From Janthinobacterium psychrotolerans (lineage in GTDB: Bacteria > Pseudomonadota > Gammaproteobacteria > Burkholderiales > Burkholderiaceae_D), in assembly GCF_001677885.1 (NCBI RefSeq), contig NZ_LOCQ01000045.1, positions 1-64,000 of the forward strand: 64,000 bases of DNA. Reading direction: 5' to 3'. The translations under genes and the position numbers were made by a program. This document shows positions 36,142 through 43,740 of the stretch, in pieces; within the stretch, counting starts at the first letter, position 1, and every line of letters starts with the position of its first letter. The notes beneath the pieces were generated by a model. That model was not told where the DNA came from. It worked only from the letters and a program-made list of their open reading frames with translations, and did no database searches.

Positions 36142-37395
36142 CTACATGCTCTCGACCATGACCTCGCCAAAGCCCGAGCACGACACCTGGGTCGCGTCCT
36201 CCATCAGGCGCGCAAAGTCATACGTCACGCGCTTCGAGGCGATCGCCTTTTGCATCGCGGCGATGATCATCTCGGCTGCTTCGACCCAGCCCATATGGCG
36301 CAGCATCATTTCCGCCGATAAAATCAAGGAACCGGGATTGACCACATCCTTGCCCGCATACTTGGGCGCCGTGCCGTGGGTCGCCTCGAACATGGCGACC
36401 GAGTCGGACAGGTTGCCGCCCGGCGCGATGCCGATGCCGCCCACCTGGGCCGCCAGCGCGTCGGAAATATAGTCGCCATTGAGGTTCAGGGTGGCGATCA
36501 CGCTGTACTCGACCGGACGCATGAGGATTTGCTGCAAAAAGGCGTCGGCGATCGAATCCTTGACCGTGATGTCGCGCCCGGTGCGCGGATTCTTGAACTT
36601 GCACCACGGGCCGCCATCGATCAGTTCGGCCCCGAATTCCTTTTGCGCCAGCGCATAGGCCCAGTCGCGGAAACCGCCCTCCGTGTACTTCATGATATTG
36701 CCTTTGTGCACGATCGTCACGGAAGGCTTGTCATTGTCGATCGCATATTGCAGCGCCTTGCGCACCAGGCGCTCGGTGCCCTCGACCGAGACCGGCTTGA
36801 TGCCGATGCCCGAGGTTTCCGGAAAGCGGATCTTTGTCACGCCCATTTCATTGACGAGGAAATCGATCAGTTTTTTCGCGCCGGCCGAACCCTGCTCGTA
36901 TTCGATGCCGGCATAGATATCTTCCGAGTTCTCGCGGAAGATCACCATATCGGTTTTCTCGGGCGCCTTCAGCGGCGACGGCACGCCCTTGAAGTAGCGC
37001 ACCGGACGCAGGCACACATACAGGTCGAGCTGCTGGCGCAGCGCCACATTGAGCGAACGCATGCCGCCGCCCACCGGCGTGGTCAGCGGCCCCTTGATCG
37101 ACACCACATAGTCTTTCAGCACCGCCAGGGTTTCCGATGGCAGCCAGCTGTCGGCACCGTAGACACGCGTGGCTTTTTCGCCGGCAAAAATTTCCATCCA
37201 GCTGATCTTGCGTGCGCCGCCATAGGCCCTGGCCACCGCCGCATCGACCACCTTGATCATCACCGGCGTGATATCGCTGCCGGTGCCATCGCCCTCGATA
37301 AAGGGAATGATGGGCTGGTCGGGCACGTTCAGCGAAAAATCGGCATTGACGGTGATTTTTTGTCCGTCAGCAGGTACTGTAATATGTTGGTACAT
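36142..37395 (-). CDS. icd: NADP-dependent isocitrate dehydrogenase
   Basis: A 417-residue dimeric TCA-cycle enzyme, oxidising isocitrate to 2-oxoglutarate with NADP. Substrate block [13 protein letters not shown] carries the serine (~115) that in enteric bacteria is phosphorylated by Ace[14 protein letters not shown] and the metal-binding [14 protein letters not shown] are conserved. ATG 37395 has GGAG 8 nt upstream; a preceding TTG is ignored. Divergent from rluE. Confidence 0.96.
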   Translation of the reverse strand: MYQHITVPADGQKITVNADFSLNVPDQPIIPFIEGDGTGSDITPVMIKVVDAAVARAYGGARKISWMEIFAGEKATRVYGADSWLPSETLAVLKDYVVSIKGPLTTPVGGGMRSLNVALRQQLDLYVCLRPVRYFKGVPSPLKAPEKTDMVIFRENSEDIYAGIEYEQGSAGAKKLIDFLVNEMGVTKIRFPETSGIGIKPVSVEGTERLVRKALQYAIDNDKPSVTIVHKGNIMKYTEGGFRDWAYALAQKEFGAELIDGGPWCKFKNPRTGRDITVKDSIADAFLQQILMRPVEYSVIATLNLNGDYISDALAAQVGGIGIAPGGNLSDSVAMFEATHGTAPKYAGKDVVNPGSLILSAEMMLRHMGWVEAAEMIIAAMQKAIASKRVTYDFARLMEDATQVSCSGFGEVMVESM

Positions 37396-37557
37396 CAAAA
37401 TCTCCGAATGGAACTGCGATGGCAGCGTTCACGAACAGGTGATGGCAAAGTCTTCTATAAGATATAAGACGATGCAGGCTTCTCATTATGCACCACTATA
37501 GTACACGGCGCCACGCCACACCGGCGGCGCCCGCCCCTTTTGCGTCAAGATAACACC

Positions 37558-38118
37558 ATGCCACTCATACTTTTTAACAAACCGTTCCAGGTCCTGTGCC
37601 AGTTTTCGCCGCAGGACGGCCGGATCACCCTGGCCGATCACCTGAGCATACCGAATATCTACCCGGCCGGCCGGCTCGACGCCGACAGCGAAGGGCTGCT
37701 GCTGCTGACCGACGACGGCCGGCTGCAGCACGCCATCAGCCACCCCGACCGCAAGGAAGCGAAGACCTACCTGGTGCAGGTCGACGGCGTGCCGGACGCG
37801 GCCAGCCTGGCGCGGCTGCAATCGCCACTGGACCTGGGCGACTTTATCACCCAGCCCTGCCAGGCCGTGCGCATCGCCGAGCCGGACTGGCTGTGGCCGC
37901 GCCATCCGCCGATCCGCGCGCGGCTCGACCAGCCCACCGCGTGGCTGGCGATCACCTTGAAAGAAGGAAAGAACCGGCAAGTGCGGCGCATGACGGCGGC
38001 CGTCGGCCTGCCCACCTTGCGCCTGGTGCGCAGCAGCATCGGCCCGTTCTCGCTGGCCAGCCACCCCTTGATGCCCGGCGAATGGTGCGAAGTGCCCGCC
38101 GCCGCGCTGGCCAAATAA
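37558..38118 (+). CDS. rluE: 23S rRNA pseudouridine synthase (RluE-like)
   Basis: A 186-residue pseudouridine synthase without an S4 domain, length and sequence of the RluE/RsuA family. It starts LILFNKPFQVLCQFSP, has the catalytic Asp in GRLDADSEGLLLLT (Asp41), and the Arg-rich LKEGKNRQVRRM block. RluE modifies U2457 of 23S rRNA in E. coli. Start at ATG 37558, the family N-terminus. Confidence 0.9.
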   Translation: MPLILFNKPFQVLCQFSPQDGRITLADHLSIPNIYPAGRLDADSEGLLLLTDDGRLQHAISHPDRKEAKTYLVQVDGVPDAASLARLQSPLDLGDFITQPCQAVRIAEPDWLWPRHPPIRARLDQPTAWLAITLKEGKNRQVRRMTAAVGLPTLRLVRSSIGPFSLASHPLMPGEWCEVPAAALAK

Positions 38119-38185
38119 GCCATCTTGCTTGACGGTTGGCGCGCCAGCATGGCTTAATCGCCGCTTCACCGCTACTGTCTTGCAC

Positions 38186-38623
38186 ATGAAAAAATTTTTG
38201 ATCTGTAGCAGCCTGGCCGTTGCGATGGCGGCGCAGGCGCAAAACCCGCAGCTGAAGACGGTGCAACTGTCAGCTGGCAAGCATCTGATCGTGGCCGAGC
38301 TGGCCGCCACGGAAGAGCAGCGCGAACTGGGCCTGATGTACCGCGACAGCCTGCCCGTCAACGGCGGCATGCTGTTCGTGTTCGGCGCCCAAGGCGCGCT
38401 GTGCATGTGGATGCGCAATACGGAACTGCCGCTGTCGGTGGCGTTTCTCGACGCGGCCGGCAAGATCATCAATATCGAGGACATGCAGCCGCACACGCTC
38501 GACAGCCATTGCTCGACCAGGTCGGTGCCGGCGCGCTATGCGCTGGAAATGAATCTGGGCTGGTTTCGGCTGCGCAATATCAAGCCGGGCATGCTCATCG
38601 GCAATCTCCCTGCGCAAAAATAA
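38186..38623 (+). CDS. DUF192 exported protein
   Basis: A 145-residue secreted protein. Signal peptide ~1-18 (MKKFLICSSLAVAMAAQAQ) followed by a DUF192 domain: ELAATEEQRELGLMYRD, GMLFVFG, CMWMRNTELPLSVAFLD and FRLRNIKPGM. The family is small, periplasmic and of unknown function. Start chosen for the signal peptide. Convergent with rpsT. Confidence 0.88.
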   Translation: MKKFLICSSLAVAMAAQAQNPQLKTVQLSAGKHLIVAELAATEEQRELGLMYRDSLPVNGGMLFVFGAQGALCMWMRNTELPLSVAFLDAAGKIINIEDMQPHTLDSHCSTRSVPARYALEMNLGWFRLRNIKPGMLIGNLPAQK

Positions 38624-38634
38624 CCGGCACAACG

Positions 38635-38670
38635 CGAAAAAACCCGCCAGAACAAGTCTGCGGGTTTTTG
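38635..38670 (+). terminator. Bidirectional terminator between DUF192 gene and rpsT
   Basis: AAAACCCGC, 12-nt loop, GCGGGTTTTT; the opposite strand also carries a run of six T after the hairpin, so both converging genes can use it. Confidence 0.87.
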
Positions 38671-38710
38671 CTTTTCATCCAGCGCCAGCGAACTGGCGCG
38701 CAGTGGAATA

Positions 38711-38977
38711 TTAAGCCGACAGTGCTTTCAAAGCAGCTGCCAGACGGCTCTTGTGGCGAGCTGCCTTGTTTTTGTGAATGATCTTCTTGTCAGCGATACG
38801 GTCGATGGTCGACACGGAAGCCTGGAAGATTGCAGCAGCTGCTGCCTTGTCACCGCCCTGGATCGCTTTGCGAGCAGCTTTGATAGCTGTGCGCAAGGTC
38901 GAACGCTGGGACGAATTGTGTGCGTTTTGCTTAACTGCTTGACGAGCGCGTTTGCGCGCTTGTGCGGTATTTGCCAT
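38711..38977 (-). CDS. rpsT: 30S ribosomal protein S20
   Basis: An 88-residue, Lys/Arg/Ala-rich helical protein that binds 16S rRNA early in 30S assembly. [18 protein letters not shown] and [16 protein letters not shown] are the conserved ends. The start at 38977 is the family start; twelve further open codons are discounted. It has a ~140-nt leader, in line with known translational autoregulation of S20 in other bacteria. Confidence 0.96.
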   Translation of the reverse strand: MANTAQARKRARQAVKQNAHNSSQRSTLRTAIKAARKAIQGGDKAAAAAIFQASVSTIDRIADKKIIHKNKAARHKSRLAAALKALSA

Positions 38978-39010
38978 GGAATTTCCTAAAACAGGGTCAA
39001 AGTGCGTTTG

Positions 39011-39098
39011 CAAACATTAGTGTTTGCCAACCGGTGCGTTCTGTGCGTCTGCCGAACCATGTGTGCCAAACCAGTGCCTGTCAAACATTAGTGTCTGC
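39011..39098. repeat. Repeated CAAACATTAGTGT motif in the rpsT leader
   Basis: The 13-mer CAAACATTAGTGT occurs at 39011-39023 and again at 39082-39094. The first copy is part of a palindrome CAAAC-ATTAGT-GTTTG (39011-39026). Both lie in the predicted untranslated leader of rpsT. Confidence 0.6.
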
Positions 39099-39123
39099 GT
39101 AACAGAATTCTGTACAGCCTTCG

Positions 39124-39152
39124 ATTATAACGATATTTTGCGGCGAGGGCAA
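39124..39152 (-). promoter_or_regulatory. rpsT promoter
   Basis: Minus strand TTGCCC (39152-39147), 17-nt spacer, consensus TATAAT (39129-39124). Gives a leader of roughly 140 nt before the S20 start codon. Confidence 0.65.
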
Positions 39153-39260
39153 TTCAAAAAAAACGCTATCGGCATCGACAGGGCAAAAAACGGCACGGTC
39201 CGGGGGCTAGGCGCCGTGATTATTACGACATGTTAACCGTTTGCACGGGCCGCGCCCAGC

Positions 39261-39266
39261 TATAAT
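39261..39266 (+). promoter_or_regulatory. -10 box of murJ, probably leaderless
   Basis: Perfect TATAAT ends 8 nt before the murJ ATG (39275). With normal promoter geometry the transcript begins at or within 2 nt of the ATG; there is no ribosome binding site. TTGCAC at 39241-39246 has only a 14-nt spacing, so the -35 is unclear. Confidence 0.55.
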
Positions 39267-39274
39267 CTGCCCCC

Positions 39275-40822
39275 ATGAACTTGCTCAGAACCCTCGCCGC
39301 CATTTCCAGCATGACCATGCTGTCCCGAGTCACCGGATTATTGCGCGAGAGCCTGTTCGCGCGCGCCTTTGGCGCCGGCGCCTATACCGATGCCTTTATC
39401 GTCGCCTTCCGCATTCCCAACCTGCTGCGCCGCCTGTTCGCCGAAGGTGCGTTCTCGCAAGCCTTCGTGCCGATCTTGTCGGAATACAAAAACCAGCATG
39501 GCCAGGAGGCCAGCAAGCAGTTGGCCGACCATGTCGCCACCACGCTGGTCTGGGCCACCCTGCTGGTCTCCATCGTCGGCATAATCGGCGCGCCATGGTT
39601 CGTGTATGTGATCGCGACCGGCCTGAAGCAGGACCCGGGCGCCTTTGACGCGGCCGTCTGGATGACGCGCCTGATGTTCCCTTATATTACTTGCATGTCG
39701 TTCGTGGCGCTGGCCGGCGGCATTCTCAATACCTGGCGCGAATTCAAGATTCCCGCGTTTACACCAGTGCTGCTGAACCTGTCCTTTATCGCCGCCTCGC
39801 TGTTCCTGGCGCCGCACCTGGCGCAGCCGATCTACGCCATGGCCATTGCCGTGTTTGTCGGCGGCCTGCTGCAGGTGGCGATCCAGATCCCGGCGCTGGT
39901 CAGGATCGGCATGCTGCCGCGCCTGTCGATCAATCCGGCCATCGGCCTGGCGGACGGTGGCGTGCGGCGCGTGCTGAAAAAGATGGGACCGGCCGTGTTT
40001 GCCGTCTCGGCTGCACAGATCAGCCTGATGATCAACACCAGCATCGCCTCGCGCCTGGCCGAAGGCAGTATTTCCTGGCTGTCGTATGCGGATCGCCTGA
40101 TGGAGTTTCCGACCGCCATGCTGGGCGTGGCGCTGGGTACCATCTTGCTGCCGAGCTTGTCGAAAGCCAATGTCGATGGCGACAAGACGGAATACTCGTC
40201 ACTGCTGGACTGGGGCCTGCGCCTGACCTTTCTGCTGGCGTTGCCGGCGGCGGTCGGCATGGCCACCCTGGCCACGCCGCTGATCGCCACGCTTTTCCAT
40301 TACGGCAAATTCTCGGCCGAATCAGTGGCCATGTCGACCGAGCCGCTGGTCGCCTACAGCCTGGGTTTGCTGGGCATCATCCTGGTAAAAACCCTGGCGC
40401 CGGCGTTTTATGCGCGCCAGGATATCCGCACGCCCGTCAAGATCGCCATCGGCGTGCTGATCGCCACCCAACTGATGAACTGGCTGTTCGTACCCTACCT
40501 GGCCGTCGCCGGCCTGGCCCTGTCGATCGGCCTGGGCGCCTGCCTGAACGCCACTTTCCTCTACTGGGGCTTGCGCCGCCGCGGCATCTACACGCCGAAA
40601 CCGGGATGGCTGGTGTTCTTCCTGCGCCTGCTGCCGGCGCTGGCCGTAATGGGCGGCGTGGCCGCCTATGGCGCCACCCGCATCGACTGGATCGCCATGC
40701 AAGCGCACCCGTTGTTGCGCGCCGGCACCCTGGGCCTGCTGATTTGCCTGTGCGGCGTGGCCTACTTCGGCACGCTGCTACTGGCCGGCTTCCGCTTCCG
40801 CGATTTCAAGCGCACCGCCTGA
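39275..40822 (+). CDS. murJ: Lipid II flippase MurJ
   Basis: A 515-residue MOP-superfamily membrane protein with about 14 hydrophobic segments, moving lipid II across the inner membrane for peptidoglycan synthesis. The start MNLLRTLAAISSMTMLSRVT and the block FGAGAYTDAFIVAF followed by IPNLLRRLFAEGAFSQAF are hallmarks. Functional Arg/Asp residues of the N-terminal half are retained. Start is certain from family alignment, which matters because the -10 box is so close. Terminator follows. Confidence 0.96.
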   Translation: MNLLRTLAAISSMTMLSRVTGLLRESLFARAFGAGAYTDAFIVAFRIPNLLRRLFAEGAFSQAFVPILSEYKNQHGQEASKQLADHVATTLVWATLLVSIVGIIGAPWFVYVIATGLKQDPGAFDAAVWMTRLMFPYITCMSFVALAGGILNTWREFKIPAFTPVLLNLSFIAASLFLAPHLAQPIYAMAIAVFVGGLLQVAIQIPALVRIGMLPRLSINPAIGLADGGVRRVLKKMGPAVFAVSAAQISLMINTSIASRLAEGSISWLSYADRLMEFPTAMLGVALGTILLPSLSKANVDGDKTEYSSLLDWGLRLTFLLALPAAVGMATLATPLIATLFHYGKFSAESVAMSTEPLVAYSLGLLGIILVKTLAPAFYARQDIRTPVKIAIGVLIATQLMNWLFVPYLAVAGLALSIGLGACLNATFLYWGLRRRGIYTPKPGWLVFFLRLLPALAVMGGVAAYGATRIDWIAMQAHPLLRAGTLGLLICLCGVAYFGTLLLAGFRFRDFKRTA

Positions 40823-40835
40823 GCCATGTCGACAT

Positions 40836-40862
40836 AAAAAAAACCGCCGCAGCGGTTTTTTT
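40836..40862 (+). terminator. Rho-independent terminator of murJ
   Basis: AAAAACCGC / CGCA / GCGGTTTTTTT, 15 nt after the murJ stop; the A-run on the other side lets it serve the converging PEP-CTERM gene too. Confidence 0.87.
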
Positions 40863-40880
40863 CGTTTCAGCCAATGACAA

Positions 40881-41405
40881 TCAGGCAGGCCTGTTGCCGC
40901 GGCGGCGCGCCACAGCGCCGACCAGCGCCAGGCCGGCCAGCATCATGGCGCAGGTTGCCGGCTCCGGCACCGGCAGGGCCGCGACGGTCGCGACATATTG
41001 CGAACGAGCAATAGCGGTAGTACCCGTAATGTCCACGCGATAGTTGCCGGCAGCCAAAGGCGCCGCCCAGCTCAGGCTTTGGCTTGAGCTGCCTGGCGTG
41101 GCCGACAGTGCACCGTAGGAGATGCCGCTGTCGACACCGACCAGCGAGCCGGCAAAATCAGTGATCGCGCCTTCCGCCACCGAAAACGTTTGCAGCGCAC
41201 CGAATGAGCTCGACGATGGCGTCAGCAGCTGGAAAAACCAGCTGTCGGTGATTGCGGTGCCACTGTCGATAAACTTGGCAGACGCCTTTGATGCGGTGTC
41301 AGCGCCAAGCGGATCCAGGCTGCCCAAGGCGTAGTGGTCAGCGACAGCACTGAACGACGCTGCCGTCAGGACACCAGCAACAATCAATTTCAATTTCAGC
41401 TTCAT
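40881..41405 (-). CDS. PEP-CTERM sorting-domain protein (FxDxF-like)
   Basis: A 174-residue secreted protein. Signal peptide ~1-22 (MKLKLKLIVAGVLTAASFSAVA), a small beta-rich domain with ITDSWFFQL near residue 55 resembling FxDxF-family PEP-CTERM proteins, and a C-terminal sorting signal: VPEP, hydrophobic CAMMLAGLALVGAVA, then RRRG. Exosortases cleave near the PEP motif and release or anchor the protein at the surface. XrtB, encoded ~20 kb away, is the obvious candidate processor. Confidence 0.88.
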   Translation of the reverse strand: MKLKLKLIVAGVLTAASFSAVADHYALGSLDPLGADTASKASAKFIDSGTAITDSWFFQLLTPSSSSFGALQTFSVAEGAITDFAGSLVGVDSGISYGALSATPGSSSQSLSWAAPLAAGNYRVDITGTTAIARSQYVATVAALPVPEPATCAMMLAGLALVGAVARRRGNRPA

Positions 41406-41882
41406 GGATGCGTTTCTTCAAAATGAATAAATGGCCGCGACGTGCTGACTATTTGCAGATACCGGAAGTACCAGAATTTACAATGACATAATTACATCAA
41501 ATAAATTACAATAATTTTATTATAGTTTCTTAATTGAAATAAATTCACTATCAAAATAGTTGCCAGACTTTCGTACTTCCCAACGGAAAATATCGCTGCT
41601 GCCGTTCACCGCCAGTCACGGGCGCGCCTGCAACACAATGCGGTGGTGCCAACGGCAGACTCGACACTGAACATAAAAATATGATATATTTCCTACAAAT
41701 AAGTTTTGTTCCTGATAATGACTAAACAAGACGCACTACCCGCAGGTTCAGGCCCCATCCACGCCTGGCCTTGAAAAGCACGCCTTTCCCGGCACAAAAC
41801 GGTCGCAGGGGGAGGTGGCTGCAACATGCGCGACAACGGCGTCACCAGTGACGCTTCGCACCTGCTTTTTGAGAGAACTATC
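41406..41882. other. Intergenic region between two divergent PEP-CTERM genes
   Basis: Left half (to ~41570) is very AT-rich and holds a minus-strand TATAAT at 41519-41524. Right half has a plus-strand pair TCGACA (41661-41666), 18 nt, TATATT (41685-41690), implying a ~190-nt leader for the downstream gene. Within that leader are GGGGGAGG (~41808-41815) ahead of an in-frame ATG at 41826 and a stem GCGTCAC-CA-GTGACGC (41839-41854). No RNA gene or known riboswitch recognised. Confidence 0.45.
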
Positions 41883-42578
41883 GTGTCCACATCGATTTTT
41901 ACCCGTTCGACCGGGCCTGCCTTGCTGCTCGCCGCCACCATGATGGCGTTGGCCGGCAATGCCCAGGCACAAACACAAGCGCCAGCGCAGCCCGGCGAAA
42001 ACCAGAAAAGCTGCCAGGCCAGCACCAACAGTGCGGATGGCAAGGCCAGGGACGCCAACCTCGACGGCACCTACAGCGCCTGCAGCCTGGCTGATGGTTT
42101 TATCAGTGGCAGCACGCGCGCCAACGACGGCAAGAAGCCGGTACCGGAATTTAACGGCGTAATGTCGGACCAGGAATTGCGCAAGTTCGATTCCAGCGAT
42201 GGTACGCATCGCCTGGCGATCAACGCGCTGCCAGGCAAGGAAACGACAGTGCCTGGCGGCACGGTGCTGTCTGCCGACGACAACAGCTTTCGCTTCCGCA
42301 CGCGCGACTTCGTTGCCGCTGAAGAAATCTATCCACTCGACGACACTGCGGCCTATGGTGCGGCAGGCCGTGCCGTGAGCCGCAGCAGCGCCGCCTCCCT
42401 CGGCGAAAGCGCCCCGCTCAGCACCGGCGGCGTGGGCGGCGGCGCCGCCGCTGGCGATCTCAACACCAACGGCGGACTGGTGCCCGCGGTGCCGGAGCCG
42501 GGAACCTGGGCCATGCTGCTGGCCGGACTGGGCCTGCTAGCCCTGGCGGGACGGCGCAAGCTGACCGCAAAGACATAA
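41883..42578 (+). CDS. PEP-CTERM sorting-domain protein, otherwise uncharacterised
   Basis: A 231-residue exported protein. From GTG 41883 it has a compact signal peptide (GPALLLAATMMALAGNAQA), a cysteine pair (KSCQAS...YSACSL), a Gly/Ser-rich stretch (GGVGGGAAAG) and a C-terminal sorting signal VPEPGTWAMLLAGLGLLALA then GRRK. The alternative start ATG 41826 has a stronger ribosome binding site but adds 19 charged residues ahead of the signal peptide; I prefer the GTG (GAGAG upstream) with reservation. Probably sorted by an exosortase. Followed by a terminator. Confidence 0.82.
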   Translation: MSTSIFTRSTGPALLLAATMMALAGNAQAQTQAPAQPGENQKSCQASTNSADGKARDANLDGTYSACSLADGFISGSTRANDGKKPVPEFNGVMSDQELRKFDSSDGTHRLAINALPGKETTVPGGTVLSADDNSFRFRTRDFVAAEEIYPLDDTAAYGAAGRAVSRSSAASLGESAPLSTGGVGGGAAAGDLNTNGGLVPAVPEPGTWAMLLAGLGLLALAGRRKLTAKT

Positions 42579-42580
42579 GC

Positions 42581-42604
42581 AAAAGGCCCGCAAGGGCCTT
42601 TTTT
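42581..42604 (+). terminator. Rho-independent terminator
   Basis: AAAGGCCC / GCAA / GGGCCTTTTTT directly behind the PEP-CTERM gene stop codon. Confidence 0.87.
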
Positions 42605-42635
42605 GATTCATCGCGGTTGGAGAAAATCCTGCCCG

Positions 42636-43688
42636 TCAGCGCCGGAAACGCGCATACGGCGCGGCCAGCGGATCGCCGATGAACAGGCCCTGCGCCGGCC
42701 AGGCCACGCTGCCCCAGTAGGCCTCGAGCGCGGTGCTGCCCGACAGATAGCGGCGCAGCAGCACGCTGGGCTGGGGAAACTTCTGCCAATAACTGCAAGG
42801 CTCGCTGACGGTGCCGTAGCTGGCGGTGGCCCCCGCTTCCAGCCAGCGCTGGCTGCTCATCTGCTGCGTGCCTTGCAAATCGCCGCCAAACGAAGTGAGG
42901 TGATCGGCCAGCGCACCGGGCAGGAAACGCAGGGTGTCGAGCTTGGCCACCTTGGCCATGCCGGTCTGGTAGACCATGATGTCCTGCGCGCCGTCCAGGC
43001 TGTCCGCCTTCAGGTGCCTGATGGCCAGCTTGCGCTGGGCCAGCATGCCGGGCGGCGGAAACAGCGGCGCGCGGCTGTTGCGCGCCGCATCCGAGGTCGT
43101 CAGGTAATAGGCGCTGGCCGCCGGCGGCGAAAAGCCGCTGACGGCGCCACGCTCGGCCACCGCCTTGGCCTCGTCGACGAAATCGACGGGCAGCAGCATC
43201 GCCAGGCGCAGGCCCAGCTCGGTATAGGGCTGGGCCACATTGCTGTTGAAATACGGGCTGGGCTTGCCAGGGTCGCAGGTTTTGGCGCATTGCCCCGCGT
43301 CGTAGCCCAGGGTAAATGCCGAGGTGATGGAGTTGCACTCGACGGCATAGGGCGCGCTCCACACCATCAGCACGGCCTGGATGCCGGGTTTCAACTGGGC
43401 GTCGATGCGCTCCTTGAGCTGCTTGAACTGGTCCATGCTCAGCTTGCGGGGCCGGTTCGGAATAGTCACATGCGCGACATTGGCGGCCGGAATACCATGC
43501 ACCTGCCGGTAGTATTCGCCCACTTCGGCGCTGTTCGGTTCGGCGTCGTTGATGATGATGGCCAGTTGCGATGGCTGCAGGCCGGCGCCTGCGGGCGGCG
43601 CATCGGCACTGGCCTGGCCGCAGAGGGCAGCGGCGGCCGTCGCCAGTGTCAGACTAAGAAAGGTACGCAATGAGTGGTCGCCGGTCAT
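42636..43688 (-). CDS. TIGR03790 family protein (exosortase-associated)
   Basis: A 350-residue exported protein with a signal peptide (~1-28) and the sequence of family TIGR03790: LAIIINDAEPNSAEVGEYY at the start of the mature part, HGIPAANVAHVTIP, VLMVWSAPYAVEC and a C-terminal AYWGSVAWPAQGLFIGDPLA. The family is uncharacterised but is known mainly from genomes with exosortase, agreeing with its place between PEP-CTERM proteins and the EPS locus. The start at 43688 follows manC by 52 bp on the same strand. Confidence 0.87.
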   Translation of the reverse strand: MTGDHSLRTFLSLTLATAAAALCGQASADAPPAGAGLQPSQLAIIINDAEPNSAEVGEYYRQVHGIPAANVAHVTIPNRPRKLSMDQFKQLKERIDAQLKPGIQAVLMVWSAPYAVECNSITSAFTLGYDAGQCAKTCDPGKPSPYFNSNVAQPYTELGLRLAMLLPVDFVDEAKAVAERGAVSGFSPPAASAYYLTTSDAARNSRAPLFPPPGMLAQRKLAIRHLKADSLDGAQDIMVYQTGMAKVAKLDTLRFLPGALADHLTSFGGDLQGTQQMSSQRWLEAGATASYGTVSEPCSYWQKFPQPSVLLRRYLSGSTALEAYWGSVAWPAQGLFIGDPLAAPYARFRR

Positions 43689-43729
43689 GTGGAAAATCGC
43701 AGGCAGCCTGGGCTGCCCGCCCGCCGACG

Positions 43730-43735
43730 ATTATA
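43730..43735 (-). promoter_or_regulatory. -10 box for the TIGR03790 gene
   Basis: Consensus TATAAT on the minus strand between manC and the TIGR03790 gene; the leader would be ~40 nt and contains a GGCAGCC-TG-GGCTGCC hairpin (43702-43717). The -35 is weak, so read-through from manC is also possible. Confidence 0.4.
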
Positions 43736-43740
43736 GCGCC

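Noticed and set aside
41691..41882. Cyclic-di-GMP (GEMM) riboswitch in the PEP-CTERM gene leader
   Set aside because: The conserved GEMM core and tetraloop-receptor sequence are not found; only a simple hairpin is visible.
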